The notes beneath the pieces are model-generated. The model worked only from the letters and a program-made list of their open reading frames with translations. It had not been told where the DNA came from and did no database searches. A stretch of DNA of 64,000 nucleotides from positions 496,001 through 560,000 of the forward strand of contig JAGYIQ010000002.1 in the NCBI GenBank assembly GCA_018402565.1, read 5' to 3'. This DNA comes from Pirellulaceae bacterium (GTDB lineage: Bacteria > Planctomycetota > Planctomycetia > Pirellulales > Pirellulaceae). Positions 1 to 8,372 of the stretch are shown piece by piece (positions within the stretch are counted from its first letter, which is position 1; every line of letters starts with the position of its first letter). A program made the translations under genes and the position numbers.

Positions 1-189
1 CTCCCCCCAATTGCGGTCTCGGTGGAGGTTGAGCAGCTAAACCCGCGTGGCACTCGACCGCCCAAACCGCACGCCGTCGCCTTCTAGCCTGTCAAACTTT
101 CGGTCCAACGACACAAGGTCATTGGGGCCGCTGGGATCGCGCGACATCCCACTTTCAGGCATACGGCGAGTAGGGTTCGGAGGGCGATC

Positions 190-314
190 GCCTAAAGGCG
201 GAACTACAAGCGGCGGGACTTCGCTTCAGTGAGCCTTCGTTAGGCCGGCCCTGAGCGTTTCCATTGGTCACGTCTCGCGGCTACACGGCCCCGCTTGTAG
301 TCGCGCCTTTAGGC
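190..314. repeat. 125-bp element with 24-bp terminal inverted repeats
   Basis: Bases 190-213 and 291-314 are inverted repeats of each other, matching at 22 of 24 positions when I align them by eye. The left arm starts GCCTAAAGGCGG and the right arm ends GCCTTTAGGC. Each arm contains its own short palindrome around CCTAAAGG. The 77 bp between them shows no gene. This looks like a small palindromic or MITE-like element. The rest of 1-397 shows no gene; part of 90-140 resembles the repeat family found at 6.8-7.7 kb. Confidence 0.5.
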
Positions 315-397
315 GGAAGGCGCCATGGAGAAACTCCGCCTACAGAACAAACGACCAGCGATCGAAGTACAACGGCTGTCGGCGGTGTGGCGAACAG

Positions 398-817
398 ATG
401 CAACGTAGCGACCAGTATCACGAGCACACGACCACGTTGATGTTGCAGGCGACGACCAAACTGATTGGGCTCTTGAGTGTCCTGCCGTGGGCGGTGATGG
501 TCGAGTTCCTGCAGCGACTGCGGGACGGCAAAGTATCCGACGGTCGCTGGCCGGGTCCCTTGCAAACGGTCCTATCACCGCTCAGTTCCTTCACCCAAGG
601 GTTGTATCAAGCGATCTATTGGTACCTGATCGAGCGGATCGCCGAGCAGTTGAAGTCGGGTGAACTGCGCAATTCGACGATCTACGAATTCAATCCCGAC
701 GTCGTGTACGTGCCACCGCGGCAACGGGCCAAGTCAAAGTCCGCTGGGCGGACCGAGCAACCCACTCTGCCGACGGGCATCCCGCCACCGGAGGAAAACT
801 CATTCGCGGAAAAATGA
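398..817 (+). CDS. Hypothetical protein, possibly 5'-truncated
   Basis: I do not recognise this 139-residue protein. It has a hydrophobic helical segment around residues 20-40 and an amphipathic, Tyr/Trp-containing segment around 60-85. The tail is Pro- and Lys-rich and probably disordered. The frame stays open upstream back to 233 without a better ATG. The residues just before the chosen Met read CRRCGEQ, a CxxC knuckle, which hints that the true N-terminus is upstream or has been lost. The gene sits between the 125-bp inverted-repeat element and the 292-bp repeat copy A. It may be the remnant of a longer gene. No function is assigned. Confidence 0.35.
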   Translation: MQRSDQYHEHTTTLMLQATTKLIGLLSVLPWAVMVEFLQRLRDGKVSDGRWPGPLQTVLSPLSSFTQGLYQAIYWYLIERIAEQLKSGELRNSTIYEFNPDVVYVPPRQRAKSKSAGRTEQPTLPTGIPPPEENSFAEK

Positions 818-827
818 CCGCCAAAAA

Positions 828-1119
828 GTCGCACCTCTCGCGGCCAATAAAAACGTCCTTTCAGCAGCGGCCCAAACCGCTTGCCTGGCACCCGGTCTGT
901 CCTCTAGCCGTCCCACGCGACCAAAAATCACTGCCGCTCGTCGGCTCATCTGCACTGTCGACGCGAAACAGCCCTGTCTTCCGCCTCCCAATCTGACCGC
1001 TGGGGCTAAAATCGCCCTATCTTTCGGTTAGCGAACTCCATGCCAATCCGCGGTCGTCCGGCGGCAGCTCCCGGCCTAATTCTCAGAATCGGGGTTATTT
1101 ACGAGGTATTCTTGAACGA
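828..1119. repeat. 292-bp direct repeat, copy A
   Basis: This segment is nearly identical to 4136-4427 in the same orientation and of the same length; roughly nine in ten bases match by eye. Both start GTCGCACCTCTCGCGG and end near a TATTCTTG(A/G)ACGA motif. Each copy lies just downstream, in minus-strand reading, of the small gene that follows an RHS gene. It therefore marks the far boundary of the duplicated RHS cassette. No coding potential is evident. Confidence 0.85.
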
Positions 1120-1238
1120 ATCGACTCGTATCAACCAATGGCTTTAGTCTTTGATATCGAACCGCGTGCCAATCAAAACCGCCTCTCGGCCGCCACGCGC
1201 CCTAATCCTTCGAAAGATCGTCTCTCAAGGACTCTTGT

Positions 1239-2162
1239 TCAGGTTCCGTAATGAAATATGCAATTTGGAAGTATTTCTTCTAAGGCTGGAATGCTGCCAC
1301 CACTTCTTCGCGACTGATATTCCGTCTCTTCAATGCTGGTTGAGCCAAGATGAGCATAGCGAAGTTGTCCAAGTTTTCCGAATGTTGGGATTGCCGCTGC
1401 CGTCATTCCTTTACTTCTTATCAGCCATATAAACTCCAGTGATTTCGCTATTCTAGGTATCTCTGCGAAGGCGTCATCGCTTAAGTCAACATCAAACACT
1501 TCAAGTCTTCGTAGCTTCGGAAATGCTGGCATAAACTTGATGTGATTTTCTGAAAAGACCACATCGCTAGCGTGCAGATCAACCAATTCTGGGCCAACGG
1601 GAAACCAGTCAACACTTGGCTTCGGAAGATCGCACCTGCTAATTGACAAACTCACCAAATATTTAAGCTTCGACATCCATGTCAACTTCGAATGGGAAAA
1701 GTCGTTTCTTCCAATGTCGAGTACCATTAGGGATGGCAAATCGCCAATCCAATCCAATGCTTCGCCACTATCGCGAGGCCCAATTCGAAGGCCGATTAGG
1801 CTTGGCGAACGTCGCAACGCCGCTACTAGACTTTCATCCAAGTGAAATTTAGTGCAATCAAAGAATATTGCTTTACCAGAGTGCAATAGACTTAACTCGG
1901 TTGTATCAATGTACCTTCGATTCTCAAAGTCGTTGAAGCCGTACATCTCTGACTCCGAAACCCGCCACCTGGTCAACTTCTCCTCCGGTATTCCGAGAAT
2001 CGGGGAGAAGAAAACGCCCCAACTCAAATCCGACGGATCTCGCCGCCAATAATCGTCGGACACTCTTCTATCACAGCCTGCGCATGCGGTACAAATGCCG
2101 CACGCGAGAATGACCCAAAGCGGAAGTTCATAATATTTCTTAAAGAATACAACAAATCGCAT
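1239..2162 (-). CDS. Leucine-rich-repeat-like putative lipoprotein downstream of RHS gene
   Basis: The protein has 307 residues when started at the ATG at 2162, only about 10 bp after the stop of the upstream RHS gene. A longer frame begins at 2384 but would overlap the RHS gene by about 210 bp. The chosen start gives a signal-like N-terminus: Lys-Lys-Tyr-Tyr, then a hydrophobic stretch ending ACAGCDRR, which could be a lipobox. The rest contains short leucine-rich units of the type SLxxLxIGxNDF and LxxLxxSxCDLP, consistent with degenerate leucine-rich repeats and protein binding. Tight coupling to an RHS tip makes an immunity or partner role plausible, but this is inferred from position alone. 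Cell location would be membrane-anchored if lipidated. Confidence 0.6.
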   Translation of the reverse strand: MRFVVFFKKYYELPLWVILACGICTACAGCDRRVSDDYWRRDPSDLSWGVFFSPILGIPEEKLTRWRVSESEMYGFNDFENRRYIDTTELSLLHSGKAIFFDCTKFHLDESLVAALRRSPSLIGLRIGPRDSGEALDWIGDLPSLMVLDIGRNDFSHSKLTWMSKLKYLVSLSISRCDLPKPSVDWFPVGPELVDLHASDVVFSENHIKFMPAFPKLRRLEVFDVDLSDDAFAEIPRIAKSLEFIWLIRSKGMTAAAIPTFGKLGQLRYAHLGSTSIEETEYQSRRSGGSIPALEEILPNCIFHYGT

Positions 2163-2172
2163 AGTTACCCTG

Positions 2173-3576
2173 TTATCGTTTAAGATCGGGAGTTGGGTCA
2201 TTGCAATTTGGCATCCATTGCTCCGCATTTCTTCTATCGAATCCGGCGATATCTGGTTGATGCGTTGGTGGGTCAACAAACTGTTCTCCACCAGGCGAAA
2301 TAGTCTTATTCGACCCGCAAACAGTGCAGCCGGTTCTATCTGCGATTTTTTGCCGTGTAAGGAAGTTCTCAATTCTATCCTCACCGCAGCTCATCAGGTT
2401 TATCGCACAGCCTTCCGCACAATCTAGATTCTTTTCTAGTTCAGCCTCAAAAGATCCTTCTCGCGAGACACCTTCACTATCAAGTGTTGGAAGAATTATC
2501 ACCGGCTTCTTTGGATCTTGAATATCTGGGTACGCAACTGCCCCACCCAAATTTGGCTTCCCATACGGAGGGTGGATATCACCTCCTTGGTGCCCAATTA
2601 TATATAACGAGCAGCAGTTGCGCCCCCTAAGAAAATCGATGATCTGCTGTCTACTTCCAACATTCAACAAATGATCCATTAACGCAATTTGCCTCGCCTG
2701 ACTCTCCCAGTTTGGCTGGCGGGTTTGTCCATGGTCAAACAAGACAACCGCACAGGCCTTTCCGCGTCTCACACCGCCTGGTACGACCCGCCCTGGACAC
2801 TCGATCCGTATTCGAGTTTTGGTCTCAGGATCCCATACGAAGCAGTCTCCGGGCGAGAAACCCATGCGCGCATAGCTACCATAATCGTTCGGCATAACAA
2901 TACTATGAATTTTAATGATTGGACGCCCCTTGTCATCACGTCCGATTTCTTCGGATCCAACGGGCTTCCGTGTGCGGTCGTCTCGCACCATTTTTTTACC
3001 GCTTGGATCGACCCCCCTCACCCCAAAATACCCTCTGTACAAACTCATCCCATCCACATACCCCAGCGGATCTCTGGAGATAAACCCACCCGTCGCGGGA
3101 TCGTACCACCGGGCGCGGAAGTGATAGAGTCGCAACTCCGCATCCCACTCGCGCCCAGTGTACGTGTAGCGGTTGGCATAAGTGCTGCTGCTACGAACGG
3201 TGCCGTTGGCGGCGTAGATGCCAAGCGTGCCATAAGCGCTGTAGGTGTAGCGTTCAACCAATGTCCCAGCCGCGTTGGTCAGCCCGACGATGGAATACTG
3301 TTGGTTGCGATGATAATAAGTTTGAGAGGTTTTGAGTCGCGTAGGCGTAGGGGCAATACAACTTCCAGCTGTGGCAGAAGCCACCGCGGAAGGACTGCGA
3401 CGCGAAATAAGGTTACTAACCACTCGAAGGCCCTCGGATAAGTCACGGCGGGAAATCCACCGCCACCCGTAGTTTACCCGGCCGGCTGGGTCAGAAGCAA
3501 GCGAAATCGGAATATCCAGGGACAAAATCCCGCATTCCGCCAAGCGAGGCGGGATGCACCTGCGATCTGTCGCCAT
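2173..3576 (-). CDS. RHS-core protein fragment with putative clan-CD-like cysteine peptidase C-terminus
   Basis: This 467-residue product carries the RHS-associated core at about residues 86-183, including GREWDAELRLYHFRARWYDP and a DPLGY motif. It has no long YD-repeat barrel and no signal peptide, and residues 1-85 look unrelated to RHS. The gene is therefore a displaced C-terminal tip or truncated copy. After the core comes a unique ~285-residue domain. It has two beta-strand-like segments ending in LYIIGH (His329) and INLMSC (Cys397), the spacing and context expected of a His/Cys dyad in caspase-fold (clan CD) peptidases such as CPD/C80. The core shares 282 bp with the second RHS gene. 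The start codon is uncertain because the 5' end seems lost. Confidence 0.7.
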   Translation of the reverse strand: MATDRRCIPPRLAECGILSLDIPISLASDPAGRVNYGWRWISRRDLSEGLRVVSNLISRRSPSAVASATAGSCIAPTPTRLKTSQTYYHRNQQYSIVGLTNAAGTLVERYTYSAYGTLGIYAANGTVRSSSTYANRYTYTGREWDAELRLYHFRARWYDPATGGFISRDPLGYVDGMSLYRGYFGVRGVDPSGKKMVRDDRTRKPVGSEEIGRDDKGRPIIKIHSIVMPNDYGSYARMGFSPGDCFVWDPETKTRIRIECPGRVVPGGVRRGKACAVVLFDHGQTRQPNWESQARQIALMDHLLNVGSRQQIIDFLRGRNCCSLYIIGHQGGDIHPPYGKPNLGGAVAYPDIQDPKKPVIILPTLDSEGVSREGSFEAELEKNLDCAEGCAINLMSCGEDRIENFLTRQKIADRTGCTVCGSNKTISPGGEQFVDPPTHQPDIAGFDRRNAEQWMPNCNDPTPDLKR

Positions 3577-4020
3577 TCAGACTTTTGGCTCGTTGCCCTT
3601 GGTCACACGGCCCCCGCGGGTTCACCCGTGGGACCGAAAGTTTGGCAGCGAGTACTCCCCCCCCACAACAATCAAAAAGAAGGCCCGTTGCCCCTTGGTC
3701 ACACCAGTTCCAGCGGGTTCACCCGTGGGACTGAGCGCGAGTTGCTCAACCCGCAATCTTCGTGCCAAAAACACTTCTGCCTTTCCATCCCGTTCGGCCC
3801 TTGTGTCGGCCCTCCGGGCCTTCTGATCGCGTGCCCCGTCGACCGGTGGCTGACGCCACCGGCAGGGGTTGTGCCGGCCCTCCGGGCCTCCGAGCAGGCG
3901 ACTGGGTTCAGACGGGCAACTTGTGACGAGTCGAGCTTGCATGCCAGGAGAAGGACTGGATAGACTGCGGATTCTGAGTCCCGAAATTGGACCTACTTCA
4001 ATCAAAGACTTAAAGCTCAC
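3577..4020. other. Intergenic region with GC-rich hairpin repeats
   Basis: No gene is supported here. At about 3610-3640 and 3710-3740 are inverted-repeat motifs (CCCGCGGGTTCACCCGTGGG and a variant) that match, in reverse orientation, the units of the 6.78-7.66 kb array. At 3800-3900 there is a second motif family: GGCCCTCCGGGCC-type palindromes and a GGTGGCTGACGCCACC hairpin. Open frames crossing the region run through repeats on both strands and look spurious. Confidence 0.55.
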
Positions 4021-4125
4021 CAAGAACCAAGAACCAAGAACCAAGAACCAAGAACCAAGAACCAAGAACCAAGAACCAAGAACCAAGAACCAAGAACCAA
4101 GAACCAAGAACCAAGAACCAAGAAC
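4021..4125. repeat. Perfect heptamer tandem repeat, CAAGAAC x 15
   Basis: Fifteen consecutive copies of CAAGAAC occupy exactly 105 bp with no mismatches that I can see. The array lies 10 bp before the 292-bp repeat copy B. It translates into repetitive peptides in several frames on both strands, none of which looks like a real protein. Confidence 0.95.
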
Positions 4126-4135
4126 ATTCCTCCAG

Positions 4136-4427
4136 GTCGCACCTCTCGCGGCCAATAAAAACGTCCTTTCAGCAGCGAGCCCAACCGCTTGCCTGGCACC
4201 CGGTCTGTCTTCGCCCAGCCCCACGCGACCAAAAATCACTGCCGCCCATCGGCTTATCTGCTCTGTCGACGCGAAATCGTGCTGTCTTCCGCCGCCCAAT
4301 CTGACCGCTGGGGCTAAAATCGCCCTATCTTTCGGTTAGCGAACTCCATGCCAATCCGCGGTCGTCCGGCGGCAGCTCCCGGCCTAATCCTCAGAATCGG
4401 GGTTATTTACGGGGTATTCTTGGACGA
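4136..4427. repeat. 292-bp direct repeat, copy B
   Basis: This is the second copy of the 828-1119 repeat, in the same orientation and of the same length. It lies downstream of the small membrane-protein gene that follows the second RHS gene, exactly as copy A lies downstream of the LRR-like gene. The pair could recombine to delete or amplify the intervening cassette. Confidence 0.85.
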
Positions 4428-4528
4428 TACCCGTAACGATCAAGCGATTGCAGGCTGTAGATGCTTACGTCTCTCTCCTCATACTTTCAGCCTAGCGGCA
4501 GCTCCCGGCCTAATTATTCAAATCAGCT

Positions 4529-4927
4529 TCATTCATCGGTCCTTCGTTTCATTCTCACGCTTCGAAGATATTGCCAAATCGTCAGATGATATGCAAACAA
4601 ATTTGCTACTGCAATTCCAAGCAACTCGGTAACCACCTTAGCAGGCCAACTGTACCCAAATACCATAACCGATGGAAACAGGCACAGCAACCAAACAAGC
4701 CCGTTTTCCTTTAAGTCGAAGTGCCCTCTTGGCTGGAGAAGTATTGGAACACCCATAAAGGAATAGCCGGCGCGAAGCAAAACCACTCCAGCGGGCAGTA
4801 AATTCCAGACAACCAACTCATCAATTTCTTTTATGCCGACCGTGGGTCGCGAAACGCAATAGTACATCACTGCACCAATGATCGCTACAATAAAAATGCT
4901 TACAATTACGTTCACAATGCACTTCAT
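4529..4927 (-). CDS. Small four-helix membrane protein downstream of RHS gene
   Basis: The 132-residue product has about four hydrophobic segments: near residues 5-24 (IVSIFIVAIIGAVMYY), 38-56, 72-90 and 92-112. The C-terminus is basic (RSVRMKRRTDE). I recognise no family. It follows the Cys-rich RHS gene on the same strand after a 146-bp gap, so it is the positional counterpart of the LRR-like gene after the first RHS gene. Multi-pass proteins in this position are often immunity proteins of RHS toxins, but nothing in the sequence proves that here. The DNA looks more AT-rich than the window average, as does the tip of the adjacent RHS gene. Confidence 0.5.
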   Translation of the reverse strand: MKCIVNVIVSIFIVAIIGAVMYYCVSRPTVGIKEIDELVVWNLLPAGVVLLRAGYSFMGVPILLQPRGHFDLKENGLVWLLCLFPSVMVFGYSWPAKVVTELLGIAVANLFAYHLTIWQYLRSVRMKRRTDE

Positions 4928-5073
4928 TTCATACCACTCCAGGAACGCTGCTATTGCTTTTTTGCAAATATAGATATTTTCGGCTTTACGATCGTAAGTG
5001 GCAAGGGGAAAGTACAGTCAAAACGTCAACCGAAGCCTATGGAGACCCAGTGGCAATTGCTCAGAAACAGCGT

Positions 5074-6660
5074 TTAAAACAAAATACCCTGCCATATGCG
5101 CCATACCGAACAGTCACTCCAGTTGTTTCGTAATTTGTAGCAACTATAGGGAACAAAGTCATTGTCAGGATCTCCCAAAAGAACTCCCTGCTCGAATATC
5201 AACACGGCGAAGTCAATCCTTTCCAATATAGGTGATTCACCACGAAACACTTGCCAAACATCTAAACCACAGTCTATTGAAGACAAAAAACCGTAGGCAT
5301 AAGCAGTCCACTGACTATTGGTGGCACAATAATTCATGGCCGTTGTAATCGCCGCACATGTGCAATCGAAGCCCGCCAACCATGCATTTGGTGGCGCTGT
5401 TACGTCAACTATGTCGACAAGTCCACATAGGCATTGCCAACTATCCCGATCAGCTTCGGTCATGGAGTATCTGATATATCCACACAAATCGAAATCGTTC
5501 CCATTACACCCCGTCAAGCATCCGTTCACGCAGGCAACATAAAAGTGATAATGATACCAACTTGGGGCATCATAAGCGCACTGATCTTGACAACTCTGAA
5601 TACAGCCATCCTTAGTTGTCCACGACGCATTACAACGGGCCCCGCGCCAACTTCCATTCCATCCGTATAGGCTTGGGTAAGCATCGCAAACAGCCTTACA
5701 GCACCTAGCTTCGTCCGAAGGACATGGGCAAGTTACACTTACGTCAACTGTTGAAAGTCCAAAACTGTCTCGCTTGCACGTACAAGTTAGATCGGAGTTA
5801 CGAGTACCTGTTGGGTCAGACGCACGAAGCCCTTTATAGGAACGATACAAACTCATCCCATCCACATACCCCAGCGGATCTCTGGAGATGAAGCCACCCG
5901 TCGCCGGATCATACCAACGAGTGCGGAAGTGGTAGAGCCGCAAGTCGCCATCCCACTCACGCCCCGTATAGGTGTAGCGGTTGGCGTAAGTGCTGCTGCT
6001 ACGAACGCTGCCGTTGGCGGCGTAGATGCCAAGGGTGCCATAAGCGCTGTAGGTGTAGCGTTCAACCAACGTCCCAGCCGCATTGGTCAGGCCCACGATG
6101 GAATACTGTTGGTTGCGATGATAATAAAGTGCGTTGTCGCCGGTCGTCGGCAAAGTCGTAGTTGTACCTGTATGACGTAGGATCGGTTCGTCCACGTAGC
6201 CCGCGTAGCCCAGGCAGTCCGCGTAGACGTAACGGTAGGTCGGTGAGGAGGTGACGGCCCCCCGAGCGTAATCAGCGATCACTTGCTGGCCAGCGTGAAC
6301 GTAAACCACATTGCCACTGGAATGGCTCCGTGAGACTCGGCGCCCAAGTGCATCGTATTCAAACGTGACTTCCAAGCTGCCGGCTGAACCGTTGGTGTCA
6401 GCGCCGCGTAGTTGGTTATCGAAGTTCCAATCCAAGTTCAAAGCCGGTACAGACAGTGTGGCTGGTCGCGACGTTTGGTTGCCCTTCACGGCATAAGCCA
6501 GTGTCCCGGTCGAGAACCCAAAGCCGGACATGGTATGGTTGAAAGTCACGGTATCACCCTTTTGGTCCTCGCGGCGAATCATCCGCCCGGCAGGATCGTA
6601 GGTAAATGTTCGTGGGTTGGGGATAAGTCTGCTCAGGGGTACGACTTCAGTTATACCCAC
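5074..6660 (-). CDS. RHS-repeat protein, 5'-truncated, with 23-cysteine C-terminal domain
   Basis: The product has 528 residues. Residues ~15-175 hold YD-type RHS repeats (FTYDPAGRMIRR, FEYDALGRRVSR) and residues ~178-271 the RHS core ending in DPLGYVDGMSLYR. The last ~255 residues are a unique domain containing 23 Cys in pairs such as CTC, CPC, CCK and CLC. It has no metal-binding signature that I recognise and may be disulphide-rich. The apparent start at 6660 is a GTG directly abutting repeat DNA. There is no signal peptide and too few YD repeats for a full RHS barrel, so the 5' end is probably missing. It is followed by the four-helix membrane gene and repeat copy B. The core matches the other RHS gene almost exactly over 282 bp. 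Confidence 0.75.
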   Translation of the reverse strand: MGITEVVPLSRLIPNPRTFTYDPAGRMIRREDQKGDTVTFNHTMSGFGFSTGTLAYAVKGNQTSRPATLSVPALNLDWNFDNQLRGADTNGSAGSLEVTFEYDALGRRVSRSHSSGNVVYVHAGQQVIADYARGAVTSSPTYRYVYADCLGYAGYVDEPILRHTGTTTTLPTTGDNALYYHRNQQYSIVGLTNAAGTLVERYTYSAYGTLGIYAANGSVRSSSTYANRYTYTGREWDGDLRLYHFRTRWYDPATGGFISRDPLGYVDGMSLYRSYKGLRASDPTGTRNSDLTCTCKRDSFGLSTVDVSVTCPCPSDEARCCKAVCDAYPSLYGWNGSWRGARCNASWTTKDGCIQSCQDQCAYDAPSWYHYHFYVACVNGCLTGCNGNDFDLCGYIRYSMTEADRDSWQCLCGLVDIVDVTAPPNAWLAGFDCTCAAITTAMNYCATNSQWTAYAYGFLSSIDCGLDVWQVFRGESPILERIDFAVLIFEQGVLLGDPDNDFVPYSCYKLRNNWSDCSVWRIWQGILF

Positions 6661-7733
6661 CGTCGGGGAGAAAAGCTACAGAAATCTGGGGCTTGGGAGC
6701 GTTTTTTTGGGGGCATGAGCCTCAAGTCTCCGTGGCGCAGATGCGACCAAGGGGCAACGAGCCTTCTTTTTGAATATTGAGGGGGGGCTTTCTCGCTGCC
6801 AAACTTTCGGTCCCACGGGTGAACCCGCGGGGGCCGTGTGGCCAAGGGGTGGAGTTCCTTCTTTTTGATGATTGGGGTGGCGATTCTAGCTACCCAAACT
6901 TCCGCTCCGGCGGGGTAAACCCACCGGGGGCGATGTGGCCATGGGGCAACTAGCCTTCTTTTTGATATTGGGGGGATGGTAGCCGGTAGCCTGTCAGTCA
7001 TGCCTCCACCGGGACGAGCCCGGGATGGTGGGCGGTGTGGCCAAGGGGTGGAGTTCCTTCTTCTTGATGATTGTGGGGAAGGCTTTCTCGCTTTCAAACT
7101 TTCGGTCCCACGGGTGAACCCGCGGGGGCCGTGTGGCCAAGGGGTGGAGTTCCTTCTTCTTGATGATTGGGGGGGCGATTCTAGCTACCCAAACTTCCGC
7201 TCCGGCGGGGTAAACCCACCGGGGGCGGTGTGACCAAGAGGCAAAGAGCCTTCTTTTTGATTATTGTGGGGAAGGCTTTCTCGCTTTCAAACTTTCGGTC
7301 CCACGGGTGAACCCGCGGGGGCCGTGTGGCCAAGGGGTGGAGTTCCTTCTTCTTGATGATTGGGGGGAGCGATTCTAGCTACCCAAACTTCCGCTCCGGC
7401 GGGGTAAACCCACCGGGGGCGGTGTGACCAAGAGGCAAAGAGCCTTCTTTTTGATTATTGTGGGGAAGGCTTTCTCGCTGCCAAACTTTCGGTCCCACGG
7501 GTGAACCCGCGGGGGCCGTGTGACCAAGGGGTGGAGTTCCTTCTTTTTGATGATTGGGGGGGCGATTCTAGCTACCCAAACTTCCGCTCCGGCGGGGTAA
7601 ACCCACCGGGGGCGATGTGACCAAGGGGCAACGAGCCTTCTTTTTGATCATTGGGGGGAGCTGGTAGCCTGTAGCCGGTCAGTCATCGCCCCATCGGCAC
7701 GAGGCCGAAGGTGGCGGTGTGGCCCAGCGGCGT
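6661..7733. repeat. Tandem array of ~194-bp hairpin-rich repeat units
   Basis: No gene is supported between the RHS gene and ruvC. From about 6786 to 7660 units of 193-194 bp recur: GGCTTTCTCGCT starts at 7081, 7274 and 7468, with a degenerate, partly expanded copy from 6786. Each unit carries two GC-rich inverted repeats, CCCACGGGTGAACCCGCGGG and a CCGGCGGGG...CCCACCGGG form, separated by CTTCTTTTTGAT-type spacers. Related motifs recur at 3.6-3.75 kb in the opposite orientation. Such arrays can form cruciforms or RNA hairpins. Confidence 0.8.
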
Positions 7734-8372
7734 TTAAAGTTTGTTTTTTTTCGACTCGAGCCCCAGCAGTGGGTTGGACTGGGCGAACAGATGACAGAGG
7801 GCCACGGCCAGGGCATCGGCCACGTCGTGCGGCTCCGGAACCACGGAGAGCCCCAAGTGCTGGCAGACCGCAGCTTGCATCTGGGGCTTGGGCGCTCGAC
7901 CACTCCCCGAGACGGCCTTTTTGACCGCCGTGGCCGCGTAACTGGTGACCGCCAAGTCGGCCTGTGCCGCGGCCAACAGGATCACACCACGCGCGTGGCC
8001 CATCAGAATCGCCGGTTGGGTTCGCTCGTAGTGGGCATACAATTGTTCGACGGCCATGCAAGTCGGGCGGCGCTGCTGTAAAATCTCGTCCAACGAGTGC
8101 TTCAAGTCACGCAGACGCGTCTCCAACGAACGGCCCGCGGCGACTCGAATCACACCGGCCTCCACGACGCGGATTCGCTGCTTGCTCAGCCCAAACATCG
8201 GCAGTCCCGCGGCCGCGGTGTTCCGAACGCTCAGCGGCGGGCGATTGTCCGCTGAGGTCGACGCCGCGGGACTGGTTGGCTGCCACTCCAGGATCCCGTA
8301 GCCGGTCACGCGGAGACCAGGGTCGATACCAATGATGCGGTGGGTTTGCCCGTGAGCCAGCGGTGTGGCCAT
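7734..8372 (-). CDS. ruvC: Crossover junction endodeoxyribonuclease RuvC
   Basis: RuvC resolves Holliday junctions together with RuvAB, nicking DNA in the cytoplasm. The 212-residue product has the family motifs: IIGIDPGLRVTGYGI with Asp17, the AVEQ motif with Glu109, and the HDVADALAVALCH motif with Asp183 and Asp186. These supply the four acidic metal ligands. It is longer than the ~173-residue E. coli protein, mainly through a Ser/Ala/Pro-rich insertion at about residues 31-68. I chose the ATG at 8372, which begins right before the catalytic strand; a TTG at 8411 would add 13 residues. It is divergent from the rtcB-like gene, so the 204 bp between them probably holds both promoters. ruvA and ruvB are not adjacent. 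Confidence 0.93.
   Translation of the reverse strand: MATPLAHGQTHRIIGIDPGLRVTGYGILEWQPTSPAASTSADNRPPLSVRNTAAAGLPMFGLSKQRIRVVEAGVIRVAAGRSLETRLRDLKHSLDEILQQRRPTCMAVEQLYAHYERTQPAILMGHARGVILLAAAQADLAVTSYAATAVKKAVSGSGRAPKPQMQAAVCQHLGLSVVPEPHDVADALAVALCHLFAQSNPLLGLESKKNKL

Noticed and set aside
3622..4339. Long frames on both strands across the (CAAGAAC)15 region
   Set aside because: They consist mainly of the translated heptamer (WFLVLGS or NQEPRTK repeats) and of the 292-bp repeat; no start or domain is supported.
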